From Serripes groenlandicus (lineage: Eukaryota > Mollusca > Bivalvia > Cardiida > Cardiidae), in assembly GCA_031761405.1 (NCBI GenBank), contig JASEVX010000003.1, positions 113,217,044-113,281,043 on the forward strand: DNA of 64,000 nucleotides, written 5' to 3'. Both the position numbers and the translations under genes were made by a program. The notes beneath the pieces were generated by a model. That model searched no databases, had not been told where the DNA came from, and saw only the letters and a program-made list of their open reading frames with translations. This document shows, in pieces, positions 45,101-55,400 of this stretch. Within the stretch, counting starts at the first letter, position 1. Each line of letters starts with the position of its first letter.

Positions 45101-48100
45101 TGGGTTAAAAGTGTAATTATTTCCAATTCAATATGAAACCATACACGGTTCTTTTTTAATGCTTTCCCATACAACACTTCTGCAGCAGACGACTATGAAC
45201 ATATCAAAGCAAATATATGGTACAGCTCTAAATATTTAAGCTAACTCATTTACTAGGGTTGAACTCATTGTGACAATGAAAGAAATTGCTAATTAAGATG
45301 ATTTTTTATCACAAAATGTTTTAAAGTCATCTACTGCGAATGCGTTAAAATGCGTCTGCATGTGGGAAACGCTAATTATGTTATTAAATGTATGAATATC
45401 TCACTAACATTTCGAAAGTAATTATTTTCTTTGCCTTGACAAGAACTCCTTACATATAGCATTAAAACCCTTTACCTGATACGATATTAAACCTTCCTCA
45501 AACAATTGACAGATATGTAATGAGGACATTGAAACATTTCAATAAAGGAAAATGTCGAAAATACAGATGATCTGTTTGAGTTCAGAGACTTTGTTAGTAA
45601 GTGACTTTAAATACATTTGATCCCCCTTTCTAACAAACAATATATGAGCCGTCCCGCGAGAAACCCAGCATTATGGCCTCTGCTTAAAGTATCGACCCGG
45701 ATCAGCCTAAGCATGTCACGCAGGCTTACCCGGATATACACTTTAGCCTCCTGTGGATTTTCTGTTTCAGGAATCATTACTCTATACCTCTATCCCCCTG
45801 AAACGGAATGGGTCGATCCAGATCAGTCTGCGCAGACTGCGCGGGCTGATCTGGATCGATACATTACGCAGAGGACATAATGTTGGTTTTCTCGCGGGAC
45901 GGCTCATATCTGCAACAGACAATTTTGAAGTGGTTTTGACGAACAATATGGAAACCATCTACAAAGGCAAGTATATTGCTGAATACATTGTGACAAAAGG
46001 AAGAATTCTCCTTATGAACGATTTCCCCTGTTGTCACATTGTTTTTGAAAGTCGTCCTCTGCAAGTGCATCAATTTGCGTCAGCTTTGAAAAGAGTCGAG
46101 GACAAATGCGTTTAAAAAGAAATTTGAACTATGGTTTTGGATAACAATTTGATAAGAAATGGTAAAACGTGCCTTGAATGCCCTACTTTCCCAATACAAT
46201 TCAAATACATTCCACTACACGACAAAGGCGTCAGAAGTATTCTACGTATTAACAAAATTCATGGAGAGAGAAGCGCAAATAATAATTTGATAAGAAATGG
46301 TAAAACGTGCCTTGAATGCCCTACTTTCCCAATACAATTCAAATACATTCCACTACACGACAAAGGCGTCAGAAGTATTCTACGTATTAACAAAATTCAT
46401 GGAGAGAGAAGCGCAAAAGGTAAAAAATCGGAGTTCTTGAGTGTCCTTTGATAATTTTAAATGTCAGGCATATTTCAACGAACAACCTACGCTTGCAATT
46501 TTAGTGACGGTGGGATAAAACGTGTCTGATTGCAGGTGTTAGTATTGCGGTGGGTACTCGGGTAGAACTGTGCATACTCATTGATACCCCGAAAGCCTTC
46601 GCTGTCCGCTCACACATAAAATACACATCATTGGAACTGACAAACAGATACACATGTCTCCCCTAATGATATGACGTGTTTAAACACATTGTATACCTAT
46701 TTTTCATATCAATCATTTACCCTTACATGCAGAAGTACCTCTTTCTCTCATAGTCTGACCAAGTAGAGATAAAATGGCGCAGATGTTCAGGGAACACACC
46801 CTTTAAGCCTTTCCCTTATACAGCGAATTTACAGCAAACAAATGAGAAAATGTTTAGTAAAACTATGAAAACATTCTGTAAATGAATTATAAAATATTGT
46901 TTAAAACACCACAGGAACAGGAGAAATTGCTCATCATGAGCAATTTATCACTTTTCCACAATGTTTTCAAAAGCCGTCTGCTGCAGAGGCGTTAGGAAAC
47001 GTCAGCCTATGTAAGATGGGTCAAAGGATGCATAACTGGACTAGCAATAAGAAACATTGTCGTATGGTGCGACTCGAATTAATACGTACCTACTGGCGTG
47101 TCTCCCGCTGAAACAGAAACAGAGAGTTTATTAACAACATCAATGGTATATGAGGAAAATCTGTAACATCTGAACAATTGAACGACAGCGTATTAAGTAG
47201 TAACACCATTGTATCCATGTTGTAAATCACTTATATTCTCTATACCTATTTCTAGAACTTTTTCCTCAATACAATACAATACAATACAATACAATACAAA
47301 ACAATACACTATTGTATTGAGATTCAGAGTAAGTACACACTACATAAATAACAGCTCTGCAATATATGTAACATCGTGACAGGGCTTATGGCGTTATAAA
47401 GAAACAATATGTGAAAGAAAGTGTGAATGATAAAAAAGAGAACGACATAATCAAACAAACAAACGATGCCTCCAAAACATAAATTTCTCCAATAAGCTTA
47501 AACTGTAAATCCTAAAGGCAGAACCCGTTCATCACGGGATTCCAACCCGGGACCGTTGGAACATGATTGGAGGGTTTAAAGTCGCGTATAGCTTGATTGA
47601 TTGCTTGATTTGAGCTAAATGCCGTTTTCAACAATATGTCAGTCATATCATTGCGATCAGTTCACCTCCTCATGCGTTTCCTGTCTTTCTCACACCAGTA
47701 CTCCACACAATATACTTTTCCACATATACAGTTTGCCCATTGGTGAAAGACGAATAGCGCATGCCACAGTGACTGTTGTCAAACGTCAGAAAGAGTGTTG
47801 GCGGAGCTGGGATTCGAACTCTCAATCCCTGGAATTTCAGCCCGCGTCGCTACCAACTGAGCTGCCGGGGCCCGGCTGTCGCGTATATCAGGATGATGGG
47901 TTTTAAACAATTGTAATACCTTCAATGGGCATGCTCTTGCAAGTGAGGGTGGTGCTATCACAATATAGTCCAGAGCCGCACTGATTCGCCTGTGGTACTC
48001 CGATAAAGAGGGCTGGTATGCATTTGTCCTCCATAGCTGTAAATAGATTTAGACATGATAATGAGGGACTTAGTGATAATTATATTATCTCCCTTGTCAT

Positions 48101-51100
48101 ATAAAGACGTAGGAAGACCAAATAGTTGGTAGGTCCTTTAAGTTGGAATCCTTTGTCTTTATCGCTATTTCGCAATGAGATATTGCAATTACTCTGTACA
48201 CATTAATCATAAATGTGTTAATTAAAAATATGATTCAAAAGAGAAAATTTACATAGCAGTGTTTAAAGAAAACAAATGTGGAATTACTAATCAATCTAAT
48301 AACAGTTGGCCAAGAAAATGCAATTATAAGTGCACCATCCAGTGCAAAGAAACCAATGATAAAAACAGAGAAAACCAAATGATAGGACCTAGTTAGATGT
48401 AGAGAGTATTAAAGGGAGATAACTGACCGATGTCTCCAATTGGACATGTGAATGGGGGGAAAAGGTACATGTTTGTTTGTTTGTAAGGTGCTTTACGCTG
48501 CTATCACTAATTTTCCAGTTATATCACTGTATTTCCTTGGTCAGCTGTCAAGATTACTTGTCAATTTATCCTGACTACAGCCAGTCTATCGTAATGCTAA
48601 ACCCATAACCCTGAGCGATGGTGGTTAACAGATTGCTATCCCTATCTTTGGTCTTCGGTACGACCCGGCCAGGGATCGAACCCGCGTGTGCTGCTTGCTG
48701 TCTCTTAACCCTTTCCCACCTGCAGACGCATTTTAACGCAATAGCAGACAACTTTTTGATGAGCAATTTCACCTTTGGCCACAATGTTTTCCATTTATAG
48801 TCATTGGTTATCCATTCAATTATAGAGATTTTCCATTTTTTGACAAAATACGTTTCAGAATAGTCTGCTGCAAATTAGTTGTATGTTGGAAAGGGTTAAA
48901 ACATTATATGCGCTCGTGCATGGACAATATACAAATGTACAGCTTTTGTGAACAGCCTAGAATCAAATCAGCTTAGTTTTGTCAAAATCTACACGGACCA
49001 CATAAATTACACAACATTCACTATAGCATTTTGCGTATGGCTCCACGTCTAAAGGGTGCCATACGTTTTGGTGTATGCCTGACCCTGTAGTATAATGATA
49101 GGGATAGGTAACTCCTGACTATGCCCTATATATGTAGATAACCAGTTCGACTAGGTTTTATTCTGAATCCGGGACATCAGTGGTTATGCTATACAGCTAA
49201 TCCGTCCATTCTCCGTCGCTTAAATAATAATGGCATTGACGTGCAAACTGCAGCATGAACCGTGTACGACTGAAGGCATCAGATGTATTATGTGGTGTGG
49301 AGTTAAAACAGATTAACAAACATTTCCCACATACAACAAATTCTGCCGCAAATGTCTTTGAAAACATATAGACAAAGATATAAAAAATCTCTATTAATAA
49401 ATGTGTAACTATTTCATAGAGTTGAACACCTTGTGACAAAAGTCGTCCGCTGCGGAGGCGTTAGAAAGCGTCTATGTGGCATCTGTCGATTCCCATTAGA
49501 AACCTTATATTCCTTAAACCACTGATAACCTTGATGGATGACCTTTGTGAACTGTAAGTCATCTGCACGAAATAAGGCTGATAACACTATGGCAGATACG
49601 TGTTGGTTTAATGTTTACCTGTTTTAGACAACATCTGTCGCTTTAAATAGCAGAAAACATTTGGAAACGCGACGGACAAAATATGAAATTGCACAAAACC
49701 CACGTATAAAATGTATGATTCATTTTTCATATGTTACATTTTCCCACAATATGTTTTCAAAGCTGACGTCTATTAATCTGCCAATTTGGGCAAAAAGTAT
49801 TCTTACTTTATATATGGACTCACGATTATTGTGCATAGACAAAATGATCTTTCATAAAAGGCCAACCCTTTTCAGTGTTTCGTTCTATAATGAAACTTTT
49901 CTTTTCACGAGGACATATAACAACAAAACACATGTTTATATGAGCCGTCCCTAGAGAAAAATAACATTGTGGACTCTGCGTAAAGTTACGATCCGGATCA
50001 GCCTAAGCATGCCGCGCAGGATAAACCGGAAAGACACTTTTCGCCTCCTGTGGATTTTCTGTTTCATGAATCATTACTCTATACCTCTACCCCCCTGAGA
50101 CAGGATATGTCGGCCCGGATTGCGCAGGCTGATATGGGTCGATACATTACGCAGAGTGCATAATGTTGGTTTTCTCGTGGGACGACTCATTTTAAATTGG
50201 GGCAATAGTCAGATGTTTTCGTTTTGGAAGAATCTACGTATGACATTTGAGCCGGTCCTTGCACAACGGTACTAATTGGAATTTTCGAAGAGTGTAAGTT
50301 CAGATCAACCTGTACATTTATGCCGTCCTGTCAGAATCTGCATACGTTTACCAGAGCTTTTGACAAAGATTATCAGTAAATCAAGATTGTAGATTAGACA
50401 GAGCGGATGAATGGATCTAAAATATTCTCATAAGCAATTGTAAAATGAGCCGTGTTCCACGAGAAAACATTATGGCCCCTGCGTAATGTATCGATCCAGA
50501 TCAGCCGGCGCAGTCCACGAAGGCTAATCCGGATCGACACAATTTCAGGGGTATAGCGGTATAGAGTAGTGATTCCTGAAGTAGAAAATTCACAGGAGGC
50601 GAAAAGTGTCTGCGCGGCATGCTTAGACTGATCCGGGTCGATACATTACGCAGAGTTCACAATGTTGGTTTTCTCGTAATTTGGCTCGAATATATGCCGC
50701 AATACACTGGACTTCGAGAAGATGGGAAGTAAAAGAAACAATTGTGTAACTTAAGTGGAAACTGTTTTGTTTTACGAGGCATGCCGCAGACAGAAAAGTT
50801 TATATTGAAGTGTCACTGAAGATCCTGGGCAATATAATAATCGGACTAAAATGTTATTTAATTGCCCATGTGTTGTAACAAATACATAATATTACATATA
50901 TTACATATATAAGTGAATTGAGAATGTCAATTTCTAAAGAAGAATGTGTATTCTCCCATCTGAGAAGAATATGTAGCCCCCATAGAAGATTGTACAGATA
51001 GGCAATATGGTCTCATACGGTAACATACGGTAAAATAGAGAAATATTTCAATACAATACCTAGTTCTGTTACGCAAAGATCGCAGCATCCACAAAACCCG

Positions 51101-51231
51101 CCATTCTTTTTCAGAGTTCCCGCACAGTTCGCCTCAGAGACACCACATCGTACCGTTCGACAGGTCTCTGGTAAACACACCATGGCGCTGGCACACGCCA
51201 CGAACACGAGGATAATCACCGCTTTAAGCAT
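41942..51231 (-). CDS. Gene B: secreted IGFBP-N-like / double thyroglobulin type-1-like protein (six exons, 236 aa)
   Basis: Exons, in transcript order, are 51231-51060, 48036-47920, 47107-47090, 44680-44548, 43206-43124 and 42129-41942; they sum to 711 nt, an open 236-codon frame with GT-AG introns. Residues 1-16 are a hydrophobic signal peptide (MLKAVIILVFVACASA). Residues 19-90 hold 12 cysteines including GGFCGCCDLC, like the GCGCC core of IGFBP N-terminal modules. A linker (97-103) precedes a thyroglobulin type-1-like module (C105, C131, then QF and AFCV, C174) and a second, complete one (C176, C195, C206, C211, C213, C236, with VCYCQDKYG in place of the usual CWCV-D-G). The last cysteine is the final residue. 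From the families, a secreted growth-factor-binding or protease-inhibitor role is possible; neither is shown. Introns are full of MITEs, SINEs and a minisatellite. Gene A, 8.7 kb downstream, is a paralogue. The exon model is my own manual splice reading without transcript support. Confidence 0.85.
42865..43088. mobile_element. Family 1 MITE in intron 5 of gene B
   Basis: TTAACCCTTTCCCACATACAG left; TTGTTTGTGGTAAAGAG right. It ends about 36 bp from exon 5. Confidence 0.68.
43124..43206 (-). CDS. Gene B exon 5: first thyroglobulin type-1-like module, C part
   Basis: The 83-nt exon has acceptor atcttcag|GGCG and donor TGCC|gtaagt. It codes residues 148-174, AFCVTEAGTAIAGY...DMNC. The AFCV block stands where canonical domains have CWCV, so the fourth cysteine is absent while the fifth (C150) and sixth (C174) remain. 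Confidence 0.85.
43385..43790. repeat. Intronic minisatellite, unit of about 44 bp
   Basis: ACACTGCAGT(T)CTTTACT, ACATCTGTAGTTTAAGG and TTCATGTGA blocks recur about nine times with 43-45 bp spacing and many substitutions. In intron 4 of gene B. Confidence 0.75.
43921..44183. mobile_element. MITE family 2 in intron 4 of gene B
   Basis: ATGAGCCGTTCGACGAGATA and TTTCTCGTGGAACGGCTCAT ends. Confidence 0.75.
44250..44516. mobile_element. Dispersed element (family 5), copy 2
   Basis: GCTCGTCTGCTTTTCGAAG, CATAACTCAAAAACTGTTCA, AACATGTTCCTATAAACC and TATACCAAGTAACATAACTC match copy 1 in order. It lies in intron 4 of gene B, ending about 30 bp from exon 4. Confidence 0.6.
44548..44680 (-). CDS. Gene B exon 4: first thyroglobulin type-1-like module, N part
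   Basis: The 133-nt exon has acceptor atagtag|GTCC and donor TCTCA|gtacgt. It codes residues 104-146: PCAQKLAEVE at the start, then KPHCDTTTGNYLPMQFSGS. The spacing of C105, C131 and the G-Y-x-P-x-Q block matches thyroglobulin type-1 domains, but the usual QC is QF (Q142-F143). Confidence 0.85.
44768..45110. repeat. Dispersed repeat of about 330 bp, copy 2
   Basis: It has the same ordered blocks as 29395-29720 (for example ATTTGATTGGCTGACGCAAA and GTCGTCAGATCTAT). It lies just upstream, in transcript sense, of gene B exon 4. Confidence 0.6.
45156..45376. mobile_element. Family 1 MITE, degenerate
   Basis: TTAATGCTTTCCCATACAAC left, GCATGTGGGAAACGCTAAT right; CTGCAGCAGACGACTATG subterminal. 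Confidence 0.6.
45644..45907. mobile_element. MITE family 2, well preserved, inside a family 1 fragment
   Basis: Inverted ends ATGAGCCGTCCCGCGAGAAA and TTCTCGCGGGACGGCTCAT are perfect over about 19 bp. To its right (45908-46110) family 1 words resume (CTGCAACAGACAATTTTGAA). Confidence 0.82.
46145..46426. repeat. Near-identical 138-bp tandem duplication
   Basis: The segment starting AATTTGATAAGAAATGG at 46146 restarts at 46284 with almost no change. As 138 is a multiple of three, a plus-strand ORF (46131-46451) shows the same 46-residue block twice. It is in intron 3 of gene B on the opposite strand; coding is doubtful. Confidence 0.85.
46803..47024. mobile_element. Family 1 MITE in intron 3 of gene B
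   Basis: TTAAGCCTTTCCCTTATAC left; ATGTAAGATGGGTCAA right; hairpin AATTGCTCATCATGAGCAATT. It lies 66 bp from the microexon. Confidence 0.68.
47090..47107 (-). CDS. Gene B exon 3: 18-nt microexon (linker)
   Basis: The acceptor ctgtttcag and donor gtacgt bound 18 nt, phase 1 on both sides. With split codons it gives the linker A-GDTPV-G between the IGFBP-N-like and thyroglobulin-like modules. An 18-nt microexon in the same phase and order lies in gene A at 31183-31200, which makes a chance match unlikely. Confidence 0.78.
   Translation of the reverse strand, partial: RETRQ
47264..47320. repeat. ATACA pentanucleotide microsatellite
   Basis: About eight copies of ATACA at 47268-47310 with one A-for-T change, in intron 2 of gene B; followed by the inverted word TATTGTATTGAG. 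Confidence 0.85.
47591..47877 (-). mobile_element. SINE type 1, intact, 10-bp target duplication, in intron 2 of gene B
   Basis: A perfect duplication GTCGCGTATA lies at 47581-47590 and 47878-47887. Minus-strand head CCCCGGCAGCTCAGTTGGTA and GAGAGTTCGAATCCC. It lies in the same orientation as the gene, about 32 bp after the exon 2 donor. Confidence 0.88.
47920..48036 (-). CDS. Gene B exon 2: C-terminal half of the IGFBP-N-like module
   Basis: This is a 117-nt exon in phase 1 on both sides, so it can be lost or skipped without changing the frame. The acceptor is atttacag|CTATGG and the donor is GAAG|gtatta. It codes residues 59-96 with four cysteines (63, 77, 83, 90) and the motif CGSGLYCDSTTLTC, typical of small cysteine-rich secreted modules. 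No counterpart was found in gene A. Confidence 0.82.
48471..48704 (-). mobile_element. SINE type 2, reverse
   Basis: Tail GGTGCTTTACGCTGC, body TAACCCATAACCCTGAGC reversed relative to other copies; head GACCCGGCCAGGGATCGAAC. A family 1 MITE adjoins it. Confidence 0.65.
48705..48899. mobile_element. Family 1 MITE, part of left arm deleted
   Basis: TTAACCCTTTCCCACCTGCAG / GTATGTTGGAAAGGGTTAA. The hairpin's left arm is lost (ACTTTTTGATGAGCAATTTC). Confidence 0.7.
49321..49480. mobile_element. Family 1 MITE, deleted centre
   Basis: TTTCCCACATACAACAAATTC left; GTCGTCCGCTGCGGAGGCGT right; the two are joined without the hairpin. Confidence 0.55.
49940..50190. mobile_element. MITE family 2 in intron 1 of gene B
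   Basis: ATGAGCCGTCCCTAGAGAAA and TTTCTCGTGGGACGACTCAT ends. Confidence 0.76.
50445..50687. mobile_element. MITE family 2 in intron 1 of gene B, second copy
   Basis: ATGAGCCGTGTTCCACGAGA and GGTTTTCTCGTAATTTGGCT ends, inner GATCCGGGTCGATACATTAC. Confidence 0.72.
51060..51231 (-). CDS. Gene B exon 1: signal peptide and first 8 module cysteines
   Basis: It starts at ATG 51231-51229 and codes 57 residues plus one base (phase 1). Cysteines 19, 24, 29, 36, 47, 49, 50 and 53 are here. The donor reads CTAG|gtattg. The match to gene A exon 1 in length, cysteine spacing and donor phase supports this start. Confidence 0.88.
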
Positions 51232-51280
51232 ATCTTCTGAAAGTTGGAGTAGAAATATAGAATAATGATAATCACTTGGC

Positions 51281-51289
51281 TTTTATATA
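51281..51289 (-). promoter_or_regulatory. Candidate TATA box of gene B
   Basis: On the minus strand TATATAAAA lies about 50 bp upstream of the exon 1 ATG, which would give a 5' leader of roughly 20-25 nt. The bases just before the ATG (ccaactttcagaag) also look like a splice acceptor, so a non-coding first exon further upstream is an alternative. Confidence 0.45.
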
Positions 51290-52060
51290 TGTTCGATTCG
51301 ATAAGACATCTGAAAAGTTACCGTTTGTATGTGTAGACCCTTACTGGCGAAACAGATGATAACGCACGAATCAATAGTGGTTTTTCAGTATAGCAGGTGT
51401 TTATAAGAGTAAATGAAACACTGTACAGTCGACAGTGAGAATTTTGATCAGGCTACTCTGTGAAGGAAGACCTATCAAAAAACTCCTTTTTAGACCCTTT
51501 TTGTGGTGGGGCTCATATTAGAGCACGTCTGTGGGAAAGGGAACACGTTGGTTTTTATCAACAATGTATATCGGGATCAACCTTTGCATCCCAAAACTCT
51601 CATCAGTTTATACAGTGTTCATATACACTAGTCTGGTAGAAGCGTCTGTGAACTTGCGGATATTCTGATAAGGCAAATCAGATATACATGCTGGTCTAAG
51701 CCTGCTTGGTTCAGAAAAGCAAACGTGTACCTTTTCCTATGCACGGGTTCATATAAAGTGGGAGAAATGATAAGAGATTTCGAAATATATCCCCTTTTAT
51801 CCTTATCTTGATTTAGCTCTTGCAGCAAACTGACATGGCCTTAGCAGCAGACTGACATGGACCTTGCAGCAGACGACTTGCATAACCCATGCAGACTTTT
51901 AAATGAACCGTATTCAAAAGGAGCAATTTTCCCGTTTTCAACAATGTGTATACCCTCACATCAAAATGACATTTCCAAACTTGCAAGTAGTGTAATGTGT
52001 TCCTCCTGTATCTTAAAACAAGACTATGATGAAAAACGATGACGGCCTTGAGATTTTGAA
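51290..52060. other. Upstream region of gene B, no other gene seen
   Basis: Unique sequence with traces of family 1 MITE (GCAGCAGACTGACATGG, TTGCAGCAGACGACTTGC near 51840-51880). Several short ORFs, none recognisable. The 47-bp satellite begins at its far end. Confidence 0.45.
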
Positions 52061-52068
52061 ATATTAGA

Positions 52069-52150
52069 ATGTACGCAGACAATCGTCAAATAACATGTCA
52101 TATGGGCGATAAAGCATGTACGCCGACAATCCTAAAATACCATGACAAAC
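52069..52150. repeat. Outlying units of the 47-bp satellite
   Basis: GTACGCAGACAATCGTCAAA...CATGTCATATGGGCG and a second GTACGCCGACAATCCTAAAA are diverged monomers, separated from the main array by 350 bp. Confidence 0.75.
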
Positions 52151-52493
52151 AATTCGACGAATTTCTAATTGGCCACCTAGTTTTTATCATATTTTTAGGA
52201 TTCCGACGGCTTGAGCGCGTTCTGCAATGCTCATTCTCGCCATATCTAATGTTTTTCATAAAACACAATCCACGAAGAATACATTCCTACTAAATACGAC
52301 AACTACCATGCCGTGCACGACGAAAGCGAGCATATAGGCTATTTTTCGTACCGTCCCGCATGGATGATTTTGTACATGAATACGTGTTTTCTTTCTGTAA
52401 ATTGATAGATTGGTGTGTACAATACAAAAATAACCAAACTTTAGATTTATTGATTAAATATGTCGCATAATATCATATTTTATATGGTGGCCA
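52151..52493. other. Insert in the satellite edge with inverted ends
   Basis: CTAATTGGCCACC (52167-52179) and GGTGGCCAATTAG (52485-52497) are exact inverted repeats near the two borders. Unique AT-rich sequence between; a short element is likely. Confidence 0.5.
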
Positions 52494-55400
52494 ATTAGAA
52501 TCCTAAAATACCATGTCATATGAGCGGTTAAGTATGTACGCAGACAATCCTAAAATACCATGTCATATGAGCGGTGAGGTATGTACACAGACAATCCTAA
52601 AATACCATGCCATATGGGCGGTAAAGTATGTACACAGACAATCCTGAAATGCTATGCCATATCAGCGGTGAGGTATGTACGCAGACAATCCTTAAATACC
52701 ATGTCATATAGGCGGTTAAGTATGTACACAGACAATCCTTAAATACCATGTCATATAGGCGGTTAAGTATGTACACAGACAATCCCAAAATACAATGTCA
52801 TATAGGCGGTTAAGTATGTACACAGACAATCCTAAAATACCATGTCATATAGGCGGTTAAGTATGTACACAGACAATCCTAAAATACCATGTCATATGGG
52901 TGGTGAGGTATGTACGCAGACAATCCTAAAATACCATGTCATATAGGCGGTTAAATATGTACACAGAAATCCTAAAATACCATGTCATATAGGCGGTTAA
53001 GTATGTACACAGACAATCCTAAAATACCATGTCATATAGGCGGTTAAGTATGTACACAGACAATCCTAAAACACCATGTCATATAGGCGGTTAAGTATGT
53101 ACGTAGACAATCCTAAAATACCATGTCATATAGGCGGTTAAGTATGTACACAGACAATCCTAAAATACCATGTCATATGGGTGGTGAGGTATGTACACAG
53201 ACAATCCTAAAATACCATGTCATATAGGCGGTTAAGTATGTACACAGACTATCCTAAAATACCATGTCATATGGGTAGTTAAGTATGTACACAGACAATC
53301 CTAAAATACCATGTCATATAGGCGGTTAAGTATGTACGTAGACAATCCTAAAATACCATGTCATATAGGCGGTTAAGTATGTACACAGACAATCCTTAAA
53401 TACCATGTCATATGGGTGGTGAGGTATGTACACAGACAATCCTAAAATACCATGTCATATAGGCGGTTAAGTATGTACACAGACAATCCTAAAATACCAT
53501 GTCATATGGGTAGTTAAGTATGTACACAGACAATCCTAAAATACCATGTCATATGGGTGGTGAGGTATGTACACAGACAATCCTAAAATACCATGTCATA
53601 TAGGCGGTTAAGTATGTACACAGACAATCCTAAAATACCTAGTCATATAGGCGGTTAAGTATGTACGTAGACAATCCTAAAATACCATGTCATATAGGCG
53701 GTTGAGTATGTACGTAGACAATCCTAAAATACCATGTCATATAGGCGGTTGAGTATGTACGTAGACAATCCTAAAATACCATGTCATATAGGCGGTTGAG
53801 TATGTACGTAGACAATCCTAAAATACCATGTCATATAGGCGGTTGAGTATGTACGTAGACAATCCTAAAATACCATGTCATATAGGCGGTTAAGTATGTA
53901 CGCAGACAATCCTAAAATACCATGTCATATAGGCGGTTAAGTATGTACGCAGACAATCCTAAAATACCATGTCATATAGGCGGTTGAGTATGTACGTAGA
54001 CAATCCTAAAATACCATGTCATATAGGCGGTTGAGTTTGTACGTAGACAATCCTAAAATACCATGTCATATAGGCGGTTAAGTATGTACACAGACAATCC
54101 TAAAATACCATGTCATATAGGCGGTTGAGTATGTACACAGACAATCCTTAAATACCATGTCATATAGGCGGTTGAGTATGTACGTAGACAATCCTAAAAT
54201 ACCATGTCATATGGGTGGTGAGGTAGTACGCAGACAATCCTAAAATACCATGTCATATAGGCGGTTAAGTATGTACGTAGACAATCCTAAAATACCATGG
54301 CATATGAGCGGTGAGGTATGTACGCAGACAATCCTAAAATGCCATGTCATATAGGCGGTTGAGTATGTACGTAGACAATCCTAAAATACCATGTCATATA
54401 GGCGGTTAAGTATGTACGTAGTTGTTAAATACCATATCATATAGGCGGTTAAGTATGTACACAGACAATCCTAAAATACCATGTCATATAGGCGGTTAAG
54501 TATGTACACAGACAATCCTGAAATACTATGCCATATCAGCGGTGAGGTATGTACGCAGACAATCCTTAAATACCATGTCATATAGGCGGTTAAATATGTA
54601 CACAGACAATCCTAAAATACCATGTCATATAGGCGGTTAAGTATGTACACAGACAATCCTAAAACACCATGTCATATAGGCGGTTGAGTATGTACACAGA
54701 CAATCCTAAAATACCATGTCATATAGGTGGTTAAGTATGTACGTAGTTGTTAAATACCATGTCATATAGGCGGTTAAGTATGTACACAGACAATCCTAAA
54801 ATACCATGTCATATGGGTGGTGAGGTATGTACACAGACAATCCTAAAATACCATGTCATATGGGTGGTTAAGTATGTACACAGACCATCCTAAAATACCA
54901 TGTCATATAGGTGGTTAAGTATGTACGTAGACAATCCTAAAATACCATGTCATATAGGCGGTTGAGTATGTACGTAGACAATCCTAAAATACCATGTCAT
55001 ATAGGTGGTTAAGTATGTACGTAGTTGTTAAATACCATATCATATAGGCGGTTAAGTATGTACACAGACAATCCTAAAATACCATGTCATATAGGCGGTT
55101 AAGTATGTACACAGACAATCCTAAAATACCATGTCATATAGGCGGTTAAGTATGTACACAGACAATCCTTAAATACCATGTCATATAGGCGGTTAAGTAT
55201 GTACGTAGACAATCCTAAAATACAATGTCATATAGGCGGTTAAGTATGTACACAGACAATCCTAAAATACCATGTCATATAGGCGGTTAAGTATGTACAC
55301 AGACAATCCTAAAATACCATGTCATATGGGTGGTGAGGTATGTACACAGACAATCCTAAAATACCATGTCATATAGGCGGTTAAGTATGTACACAGACAA

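Noticed and set aside
47806..47875. Functional tRNA on the minus strand in intron 2 of gene B
   Set aside because: It is the head of a SINE with a perfect 10-bp target duplication.
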